9,137 nucleotides of DNA from Spartobacteria bacterium (lineage in GTDB: Bacteria > Verrucomicrobiota > Verrucomicrobiia > Chthoniobacterales > Chthoniobacteraceae): assembly GCA_025355595.1 (NCBI GenBank), contig JANXZI010000609.1, positions 1-9,137 on the forward strand, written 5' to 3'. The notes beneath the pieces were generated by a model. The model made no database searches. It was not told the origin of the DNA and worked only from the letters and a program-made list of their open reading frames with translations. A program made the position numbers and the translations under genes. Position 1 is the first letter of the stretch. Each line of letters starts with the position of its first letter. This document shows, piece after piece, positions 1-5,778 of the stretch.

Positions 1-696
1 GGGCTAGCGACGGGCAGCACGCCGCTGGGCACGTATCGGGAACTCATCCGCATGCACCGGGAGGACGGGCTCGATTTTTCAAGGGTCACCACGTTCAATC
101 TCGACGAATACGTCGGGCTGACTGCGGGGCATCCGCAGAGCTACCGCGCGTTCATGGCGGAGCATTTTTTCCGCCATGTGAATGTGGACGCGCGGCGCAC
201 GCACATCCCGGATGGCATGGCGCGTGACATTCCCGCGGAGTGCGCGCGCTACGAGGCGGCGATTGTTGCGGCGGGCGGGATTGATTTGCAGTTGCTCGGC
301 ATCGGGACGGACGGGCACATCGGGTTCAACGAACCGTCGTCGTCGCTCGCCTCGCGCACGCGGATCAAAACGCTCACGGAGCGCACGCGCGCGGACAATG
401 CGCGGTTCTTCGGCGGCGATCTCGCGCAGGTGCCGCTTCACTGCATCACGATGGGCGTCGGGACGATCATGGCGTCGCGCGAGGTGCTGCTGCTCGCGTT
501 CGGCGCGAACAAGGCGGATGCGGTAGCCGCCGCCGTTGAGGGGCCGATCACCGCGATGAATCCCGCGAGCGTCCTCCAGATGCACGCGGTCGCGAAGTGC
601 GTCGTGGACGAGGCGGCGGCGGTGAAGCTCTCACGGCGCGACTACTACCGCTGGGTCTTCGAGCACAAGCCGGGCTGGCAAAAGATCAGCGCTTGA
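1..696 (+). CDS. nagB: Glucosamine-6-phosphate deaminase, 5'-truncated by the window edge
   Basis: This cytoplasmic enzyme converts glucosamine 6-phosphate to fructose 6-phosphate plus ammonia, the last step of amino-sugar catabolism. The frame is open from base 1 (GLATGSTPLGTYREL...), and 231 residues are visible. Against the 266-residue E. coli enzyme, roughly 37 N-terminal residues are missing. The phosphate-binding loop ATGSTPLGTY, the TFNLDEYVGL segment (E. coli Asp72 region) and the active-site block GIGTDGHIGFNEP (E. coli Asp141, His143, Glu148) are all intact. The next block, SSSLASRTRIKT, keeps the Ser, Arg and Lys positions that bind the allosteric activator GlcNAc-6-P in E. coli (Ser151, Ser152, Arg158, Lys160), so allosteric control is plausible. 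The stop is TGA at 694-696. The last 11 bp overlap the 3' end of the convergent dltB-like gene. The ATG at 52 is internal and is not the start. Confidence 0.97.
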   Translation, partial: GLATGSTPLGTYRELIRMHREDGLDFSRVTTFNLDEYVGLTAGHPQSYRAFMAEHFFRHVNVDARRTHIPDGMARDIPAECARYEAAIVAAGGIDLQLLGIGTDGHIGFNEPSSSLASRTRIKTLTERTRADNARFFGGDLAQVPLHCITMGVGTIMASREVLLLAFGANKADAVAAAVEGPITAMNPASVLQMHAVAKCVVDEAAAVKLSRRDYYRWVFEHKPGWQKISA

Positions 697-2488
697 TTTC
701 GGCAGGCACGCGCGGTGTCGCCGCGGACGGGACAGGCGGCAGTGGCACCCGGATCCACGGTTCGTCCGGGAACGCGATGGTCTTCGGTTTTCCGATGGAG
801 CGGAAACCTTCCACGACGCGCACCTCGATGCTGTGCGAGCGTCCGTCGCGCAGCCACGGGGGGAGTTCCGCGCGAAAGCCGATCATGCCGTCGCCGTAGC
901 CCTTCTCGCGGAGGTCGGGGCGTGGGAGGGTGCATTGCGCGCGCGCGGCCCACATGTGGTCGGAGTAAATGTCCACGGTGAGAAAATCCACGTTCTTGTC
1001 CCTCTGCCACACGTAGCCGGAGATAACGTGGTAGTCCGCCTCCTCGATGACTGCCTCGTACGGTGGCGGCGGCGCAGGCGTGAGGCGTCCGCTGAAGAGC
1101 AACATGCCGAGCGCAATCGCATGGAAGGTGAGGACGATATTCAGCGCGCGCCACCACGGGCCGTCGGGCCAGAATTTCGCCTTTTTGTTCCAGCGCGAGA
1201 ACACGTCGTAGCCGCTGAGCAGCAGGGCGTGGTACATGCCGTACGCGATGTAGTGCAGCGTGAGCCCGTGCCAGACTCCCATGAGGCCGAACGTGAGGAA
1301 CAGCCCGAGATAGCTCGCGGTGTGTTTGCCCTTGAACCACTTGCCTTTCATCGCCGCGAGCTGGAAGCGCATGTAGATATGATCGCGAAACCAGAACGAC
1401 AGGCTGATGTGCCAGCGGGTCCAGAAATCCTTGATGTTCCGCGCGAGGAATGGGAGCGAGAAATTTTCGGGCGATTTGATCCCCATAAGGCGCGACACGC
1501 CGACGGCAAACGCGGTGTAGCCCGCGAAATCGAAGAACAGGTAAATCGTATAGACATACATGTAGGCCGTGTAGCCCTTGAGCCCCGCGACCTTCAGCAG
1601 CGGCACGCGCAGCTTGGCATCAATCTGCGCGGCGATGATGAACTTGTAGAGGAAGCCGCGCATCACGCGCTGGATGCAGAAGTCGAGATCGTCGAGGAAC
1701 TCGGCGCGGGTGCGCGTCTTCACCCAGTCCTGCCCGAAACGCCGGTAGCGATCGATCGGCCCGGAGGAAACGGTCGGGAAGAAAAACAGGAAGGCGAAGA
1801 GCTGGCCGGGCGCGAGGGTCTTCACCACGCCGTCGCGAATGGAAAAAATCACATCGAGCGCGCGGAAGGTGACGTAGCTGATGCCGAGGTAGCCGAAGAC
1901 ATTTGCGTGCGAGACGAAGGGCAGGAGCCTGTTCGCGAGGAGTGGGACGAGCGTGAGCAGCATTGCGACGTAGAATGTGCGGTTCGACTTCCAGCGCAGG
2001 AATGCGAACGGCACCCAGAGCTGCCACACGACGCAGAGGAGAAAAAGATAGAGCGGCGAAAATTCGGCACCTGCCGCCGTGTTTGTCCACGGGCGCGTGA
2101 GCGCCGCGCCGCCGGCCTCCGGCAGATGCGTGCCGACGAGCCGCAGCACTGTGTTGTCGTGATGCGCGAAGACGAAGCCGAGGATCGGCAGCGTGATGAT
2201 GAAGCACCAGCGCGCGCTCGAATTTCCAAATCCAGCCACCACGAGCAGTATGACCGCAAAGGGCCAAGCCTCGCGCAACTGCTGCAGGAATGGTGCGACG
2301 ATTCCCACCTCCGGAATCGGGAACAGCACGCCGGTGACCACAGTGGCAAAGAACGGGACCAGCAGCACGACGCCCGCCATCGCGGCGATGCGTGTGATGC
2401 GCGTCTGCGCGATGCCGAGCGCGATAATCGGCAGCACTGCGTAGAGCAGCAGCAATCCGAAGAAGGTCCAGTTCGCGAATGGGCTCAT
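686..2488 (-). CDS. dltB: DltB-like MBOAT D-alanyl transfer protein with an extra C-terminal domain
   Basis: This polytopic inner-membrane MBOAT protein should take the aminoacyl group from DltC and pass it across the membrane. DltB hallmarks are clear: GYLGISYVTFRALDVIF (199-215), SGPIDRYRRF (242-251), DFWTRWHISLSFWFRDHIY (354-372) and GLMGVWHGLT (401-410). The two MBOAT histidines fall at H360 and H407, 47 residues apart, the same spacing as H289/H336 in Streptococcus thermophilus DltB. At 600 residues it is about 200 longer than usual DltB. Roughly 100 of these are extra hydrophobic N-terminal residues (about 30-140). The other ~130 form a soluble extension after the last membrane helix, starting with a Pro-rich linker (PAPPPP, 471-476). 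The extension (about 489-565) reads like a beta-sandwich: GYVWQRDKNVD, an LPRPDLREKGYGDG turn, GFRAELP, then IEVRVVEG. The start is an ATG 18 bp after the dltA stop. It is the last gene of the operon, and no terminator is visible. AlgI-type alginate O-acetyltransferase is a less likely alternative because dltA, dltC and dltX lie beside it. Confidence 0.93.
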   Translation of the reverse strand: MSPFANWTFFGLLLLYAVLPIIALGIAQTRITRIAAMAGVVLLVPFFATVVTGVLFPIPEVGIVAPFLQQLREAWPFAVILLVVAGFGNSSARWCFIITLPILGFVFAHHDNTVLRLVGTHLPEAGGAALTRPWTNTAAGAEFSPLYLFLLCVVWQLWVPFAFLRWKSNRTFYVAMLLTLVPLLANRLLPFVSHANVFGYLGISYVTFRALDVIFSIRDGVVKTLAPGQLFAFLFFFPTVSSGPIDRYRRFGQDWVKTRTRAEFLDDLDFCIQRVMRGFLYKFIIAAQIDAKLRVPLLKVAGLKGYTAYMYVYTIYLFFDFAGYTAFAVGVSRLMGIKSPENFSLPFLARNIKDFWTRWHISLSFWFRDHIYMRFQLAAMKGKWFKGKHTASYLGLFLTFGLMGVWHGLTLHYIAYGMYHALLLSGYDVFSRWNKKAKFWPDGPWWRALNIVLTFHAIALGMLLFSGRLTPAPPPPYEAVIEEADYHVISGYVWQRDKNVDFLTVDIYSDHMWAARAQCTLPRPDLREKGYGDGMIGFRAELPPWLRDGRSHSIEVRVVEGFRSIGKPKTIAFPDEPWIRVPLPPVPSAATPRVPAEIKR

Positions 2489-2506
2489 CGGAAATCGCCC
2501 GCGCGG

Positions 2507-3970
2507 CTAAAGCATCTCAGCGAGTTTTTTCCGATCCGCCTTGCCGTTGTTGTTCATGGGGAAGCTGTCGAGAAAATGGAACTTCCGCGGGACCATGTAG
2601 GCCGGCAGCCGCTCGGCGAGCTGCGTCTTGAGCTTGGCGGCCTGCTCGAAATCCGTGCCGTGCTTCGGCCCGCTCAGCACGACGAATGTGGTGAGCGAGT
2701 CTATCACCTCGCCCTTTCGCACCGGGAGCACGACGGCATCCGCGATCTCGGGCAGCGCGCGGAGGTTCGCCTCCAGGTCGCCGAGTTCGATGCGGTAGCC
2801 GTGCAACTTGATCTGGCTGTCCATACGGCCTTCGCAGAAAATCATGCCGTCGCGGTCGCGGCCCCAGTCGCCAGTGCGGTAGGCGCGCGTGTCCTCATAC
2901 GGATAGAATGCCTTCGCCGTGAGGTCGTCGCGCTTCAGGTAGCCGGGGCTCACATTCGGCCCCGCGATTACGATCTCGCCGCGCTCGCCGGGCGGCACGG
3001 CCTGGCCATCCTCGCCGCGGATGATGACGCGCGTGCCGGGCATGACGCGCCCGATGGGCAGCGGATTCCACTGCGCAATGATCTCGCGCGTGATGCCCAC
3101 CTTGGTCATCGCGACCGTCGCCTCGGTCGGACCGTAGGTGTTCCAGACCGGGACGCCGGGGAAGCGTTCGAGCAGTTGCGATGCGGTCTCCGGCGCGAGC
3201 GTCTCGCCACAGAAACAGAACGCACGCACCTGCGGCATCATCGTCGCGTTGAAGGTTTTTTCGATCATGCACATCTGCGCGAAGGAAGGCGTGGTCATCC
3301 ACTGCGTCGCGTTGCACGTCTTCAGCGCCTCGAAAAGCGCGCGCAAGTTTGTGATGTGATCCTTGGTGAGGCTGAAGATCGTGTTGCCCGAGCTGAGCGC
3401 GAGGTAGATGTCGTGGACCGAGAGGTCGAAGGTGAACGGCGCGTGGTTCAGAAAAATCTCGCCGCACTCGCGGAATTTCAAGTCGCCGTGCATCCACGAG
3501 AGGTAGTGGTTCAGATTGCCGAGCGTGATCATCACGCCCTTCGGCTCGCCGGTGCTGCCGCTGGTGAAGAGGATGTAGAAAGGATCGTTGGTCTCGAGCG
3601 GCTTGCGCCTGTAGTCCACCGCCCCGGAAGCAGCGACAATCTCGGCGACCCTCGCGGGTGTGAGCACGACTTCCGCTCCGGCGATTTCCACCACGCGTTC
3701 CATCCGCTGCTGCGGCGTCATGTAGTCAATCGGCACATACGGGCGGCCGGACTTCACCGCGGCGAGAAAGCTCACGAACATCTCCGGCTCCTTGTGTCCA
3801 TGCACCGCGACGGGGCAGCGCTTGTCGCCGAGTTGCGAGTCGAGCCACGCTGCGACGGTGTTGCTCTTCGCGAGCAATTCGCCATAGGTCATTTTTCTGT
3901 CGCCGCTGACGTGGAAGAGACGGTCAGGATTTGTGCGGCCGTAACCGTCAATTTTGTCGAGTAGGTGCAT
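2507..3970 (-). CDS. dltA: D-alanine--D-alanyl carrier protein ligase (DltA)
   Basis: This cytoplasmic adenylate-forming enzyme activates D-alanine with ATP and thioesterifies it to the phosphopantetheine of DltC. It has 487 residues, near the usual DltA length of about 500. All core motifs are present: FTSGSTGEPKG (135-145, ATP phosphate loop), NTYGPTEATVA (277-287), YRTGDWG (364-370), GRMDSQIKLHGYRIELGDLE (381-400, hinge and C-domain) and the C-terminal NNNGKADRKK (473-482) with catalytic lysine K477. The segment FCFCGETL (251-258) contains C254 in the CGE context of Bacillus cereus DltA Cys269, a residue tied to D-Ala stereoselectivity. This supports D-alanine rather than a generic amino acid as substrate, although family similarity alone does not prove it. 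The ATG start lies 2 bp after the dltX stop (TAGCCATG), which implies translational coupling. No Shine-Dalgarno sequence is evident. Confidence 0.95.
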   Translation of the reverse strand: MHLLDKIDGYGRTNPDRLFHVSGDRKMTYGELLAKSNTVAAWLDSQLGDKRCPVAVHGHKEPEMFVSFLAAVKSGRPYVPIDYMTPQQRMERVVEIAGAEVVLTPARVAEIVAASGAVDYRRKPLETNDPFYILFTSGSTGEPKGVMITLGNLNHYLSWMHGDLKFRECGEIFLNHAPFTFDLSVHDIYLALSSGNTIFSLTKDHITNLRALFEALKTCNATQWMTTPSFAQMCMIEKTFNATMMPQVRAFCFCGETLAPETASQLLERFPGVPVWNTYGPTEATVAMTKVGITREIIAQWNPLPIGRVMPGTRVIIRGEDGQAVPPGERGEIVIAGPNVSPGYLKRDDLTAKAFYPYEDTRAYRTGDWGRDRDGMIFCEGRMDSQIKLHGYRIELGDLEANLRALPEIADAVVLPVRKGEVIDSLTTFVVLSGPKHGTDFEQAAKLKTQLAERLPAYMVPRKFHFLDSFPMNNNGKADRKKLAEML

Positions 3971-3972
3971 GG

Positions 3973-4125
3973 CTAGAATTCTGCGTAAACAAACTCCGGG
4001 GTTTCAAAATTTCCGCGCCCGTACATCGCCGCGAGCACGGCGATGATCGCGAGATAGTAGAGCACCAGCACCACGGGCCGCGCGTGCGGATGCGTGCCGA
4101 GCCAGCCCTTTGCAAAATCAATCAC
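3973..4125 (-). CDS. dltX: DltX-like single-pass membrane peptide
   Basis: This 50-residue peptide has a short basic N-terminus (FAKGWLGTHPHARP), one transmembrane helix (about 18-34, VVLVLYYLAIIAVLAAM) and a short tail ending TPEFVYAEF. Firmicute DltX is also about 50 residues, with one helix and a conserved C-terminal F-[IV]-Y-N-E-F end, which the tail matches except for Ala in place of Asn. DltX is required for D-alanylation in Bacillus and is thought to work at the membrane with DltB and DltD. I chose the GTG at 4123-4125 because its GTGA overlaps the dltC stop by 4 bp and gives the expected length. An upstream ATG at 4176 would add 17 residues lying inside dltC. A GGAG sits about 14 bases before the GTG. 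Its position between dltC and dltA supports the call. The peptide is easy to miss because of its size and GTG start. Confidence 0.85.
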   Translation of the reverse strand: MIDFAKGWLGTHPHARPVVLVLYYLAIIAVLAAMYGRGNFETPEFVYAEF

Positions 4126-4370
4126 GCGGCGAGCCGCTTCTCCACGTCGGCGACCATCTTGGCCGGCGTCGCCCACGCGTCGCGGTCGAATTCCGCGGGG
4201 GAAATATCAACGCTGAGTTCCTGCTGGAGCGCGACGATGAGTTCCACGGTCTTCATCGAGTCGAGGATCTGGAGATCGTAGAGCGCGAGGTCGGGGTTCG
4301 TCCGCACTTCCTCCGTGTCGGCGACGCGTGCGAGGACATCGAGGACTTGGTCGTGGATCGCTGTGGCCAT
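4122..4370 (-). CDS. dltC: D-alanyl carrier protein (DltC)
   Basis: This small acidic acyl-carrier-type protein of 82 residues carries the activated D-alanyl group on a 4'-phosphopantetheine arm. The attachment motif is ILDSMKTVELIVALQQEL (35-52), with S38 in the DSM context. DltC proteins typically read LLDSMGTVQLLLELQ, so DltC is a better match than fatty-acid AcpP (DSLD). The third-helix region, AEFDRDAWATPAKMVADVE (59-77), also follows DltC, which has EF.RxxWxTPxKIV. The ATG start is 33 bp downstream of the dltD stop, with no clear Shine-Dalgarno. The stop overlaps the dltX GTG by 4 bp. A phosphopantetheinyl transferase must act on it, but none is encoded in this window. Confidence 0.95.
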   Translation of the reverse strand: MATAIHDQVLDVLARVADTEEVRTNPDLALYDLQILDSMKTVELIVALQQELSVDISPAEFDRDAWATPAKMVADVEKRLAA

Positions 4371-4403
4371 GGTTCGTTCTGGGAATCGCGGAACGCTTGC
4401 CCG

Positions 4404-5591
4404 CTATTTGTTGGTTTTCTGCGACTGATGGTAAAATTCGTCAAGAACCTTGTTGAAGAGCATCCAGCCGCGCTCGCCGGGGTGGTCGGAGGCGTCGGCA
4501 AAAAATGTCGGATCGTTCTCGTACTGGCTGAAGTACACGAGCTGCACGCCGTATTTTCCGGCAAGCCGGTTCAGCTCCACGCCGTAGGCCTTGCGGGCCT
4601 CGGCGGAGACGCCGGTCGTCTCGAGATCCGGCCCGTGCAGCGGCATGGAGAGCAGGAGCGCGTCAGTGTGCATTTCCCTCAGCGTGCTCAGCAGCAGTTC
4701 GAAGTCCTCCCACTCGTCGGCCTCCTTGAGGATTTTCAAAAAATCCGCGTCGCGCGATCCCTTCGGCCGCTTCGTGAGCCGCGGCGCGATGGGCGGGCGC
4801 GTCGCTTTCACCTTCACGCTCGTCTTGCGCAAAATCTCCTTCCAGTTCAATCCCGCGAGCCGGTGTGGTTTCGGGTTTTTTTCCTCGATGGTTTCCGCGA
4901 TGTGCAGCCCGGCCTCGATGTGATCCTGCGCGCGGCCCACGGCATTCGAGAGCTTGCCGAGCGGCCAGATCGCCGCGTAGAGCGCGCGATCGAGAAACGT
5001 GTCGCCCGCGAGCCGGCGCATGCCGAACTCGAGCGTCCAGTTTCCTTCCAACGTCTCGGAGTACTGGATCATCCGGCGCGCGGCGGTGCGCTTCAGCTCT
5101 GGACTCAGGTGCGTGCTGAACGTGAGTTCCATCGCCTGCAGCGGGCTGAAATTGCCCTCGTAATAGTCATGGTTCACCTCCTCCGACAGAAAGTAGCTCG
5201 GCGAAATCGTGAACGCGACCTTGCGTCCCTCGATATAGCGCCCGAGCGACGCGATTTTCTGCATGATCGTCAGCGAAGACGCGCCCGGCTTGCCCACGGG
5301 GAACGCGCGGAAGCCCGTCGGACCCTGCTCGAAAAATTCGCTCGCCTTGCCCGCCACGGGCGAAACCAGCTCCGAGCTGCCGTAGAGCACCAACAGATCC
5401 GGCTGCGTGAATGCGGTCTTCTGCAGCGCCACACCCTGCAATTTCAGGTCGCCGAACTCATCCGCAAATTTGTGGATGTAGCGATTCTCCGCCTTTGCGC
5501 ACAGCAGCACCATCACGAGCGCGCAGATCGTCGCCAGCCCGGCGGCGAGGCTGAAGGCTCGGAGATGATGTCGCGTGGAGGGTGCGCTCAC
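4404..5591 (-). CDS. dltD: DltD-like membrane-anchored D-alanyl transfer protein
   Basis: With the chosen GTG at 5589-5591 this is a 395-residue protein, a typical DltD length. It has a short cytoplasmic N-terminus, one transmembrane helix (about 11-32, FSLAAGLATICALVMVLL) and a large extracytoplasmic domain. VLYGSSELVSP (68-78) carries the nucleophile serine of the SGNH-like fold (S73, or possibly S72). The region from LNWKEILRK to LLLSMPLHGPDLETTG (248-327) follows the W..L, P.NG.W...G pattern of DltD, and the C-terminal ASDHPGERGW (367-376) supplies the catalytic histidine (H370). Known DltD has D-x-x-H there. Here the residue three before His is Ala, with Asp at minus 4 (D366) and minus 1 (D369). 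The role is transfer of D-alanine to the final acceptor or assistance to DltB. The frame stays open upstream to 5996, but that part runs through a repeat and has no DltD similarity. A GTG at 5624 (406 residues) is an alternative start. First gene of the operon. Confidence 0.9.
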   Translation of the reverse strand: MSAPSTRHHLRAFSLAAGLATICALVMVLLCAKAENRYIHKFADEFGDLKLQGVALQKTAFTQPDLLVLYGSSELVSPVAGKASEFFEQGPTGFRAFPVGKPGASSLTIMQKIASLGRYIEGRKVAFTISPSYFLSEEVNHDYYEGNFSPLQAMELTFSTHLSPELKRTAARRMIQYSETLEGNWTLEFGMRRLAGDTFLDRALYAAIWPLGKLSNAVGRAQDHIEAGLHIAETIEEKNPKPHRLAGLNWKEILRKTSVKVKATRPPIAPRLTKRPKGSRDADFLKILKEADEWEDFELLLSTLREMHTDALLLSMPLHGPDLETTGVSAEARKAYGVELNRLAGKYGVQLVYFSQYENDPTFFADASDHPGERGWMLFNKVLDEFYHQSQKTNK

Positions 5592-5612
5592 GGGAGGGGA
5601 AGGGACTGCGTG

Positions 5613-5642
5613 ATGAGAGTGCACGATGCGCGGGAGAGTCAA
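5613..5642 (-). promoter_or_regulatory. Possible sigma70-type promoter for the dlt operon
   Basis: On the minus strand, TTGACT (5637-5642, five of six matches to TTGACA) is followed by an 18-bp spacer and TCTCAT (5613-5618, four of six matches to TATAAT). Transcription would begin near 5605, giving a short leader before the GTG at 5591. That fits the chosen dltD start and argues against the upstream GTG at 5624, which lies between the two boxes. The box lies 12 bp from the left arm of the heptad repeat, so the repeat sits just upstream of the operon's control region. This is a consensus match only, with a weak -10, and GC-rich genomes give chance matches. Confidence 0.35.
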
Positions 5643-5653
5643 TCTTGCAGAAG

Positions 5654-5771
5654 CGTTCAACGCCCAACGCCTGATGTCCAACATCCAAGAATAATGGCGT
5701 TCGGCGGAGCGATGGCTCTGATGCCGCCCTTGGACGTTGGGCGTTGAATGTTGGGCGTTGGGCGTTGAAAA
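5654..5771. repeat. Inverted-repeat element made of 7-bp tandem units (REP/MITE-like)
   Basis: The right arm (5730-5771) is six consecutive heptads: TTGGACG, TTGGGCG, TTGAATG, TTGGGCG, TTGGGCG, TTGAAAA. The left arm (5654-5688) has the same heptads on the other strand: CGTTCAA, CGCCCAA, CGCCTGA, TGTCCAA, CATCCAA. The arms pair perfectly over 16 bp (5656-5671 with 5754-5769) and again at TCCAAG/CTTGGA (5684-5689 with 5729-5734). A central ~40 bp has its own partial pairing (GGCGG 5703-5707 with CCGCC 5724-5728). The unit is not a multiple of three and the element encodes nothing plausible. Very similar text is dispersed in many copies in Verrucomicrobiota genomes to my knowledge, which I cannot verify here. 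It occupies most of the dltD/garK divergent spacer and could form a cruciform or an RNA hairpin. No transposase is nearby. Confidence 0.82.
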
Positions 5772-5778
5772 CATCCCC

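Noticed and set aside
833..3964. A 1043-codon open frame on the plus strand, antisense to dltB, dltA and their junction.
   Set aside because: It is Arg-, Glu- and His-rich with no domain, and it lies exactly opposite genes with clear family motifs. It is a by-product of strong G/C third-position bias. Its length is striking but not evidence of coding.
3973..4176. The longer 67-residue form of the DltX frame, starting at 4176.
   Set aside because: Its first 17 residues lie inside dltC and are polar, Arg- and Gly-rich, unlike any DltX. The GTG at 4125 gives the expected length and coupling.
4110..5747. A 545-codon plus-strand frame antisense to dltD and dltC, ending in the heptad repeat.
   Set aside because: Low-complexity Arg/Glu/His/Leu composition with no motif, and it mirrors the codon structure of the genes below it.
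5654..5771. The heptad repeat considered as a CRISPR array.
   Set aside because: The units are 7 bp with no unique spacers and the two arms are inverted. No cas gene is present.
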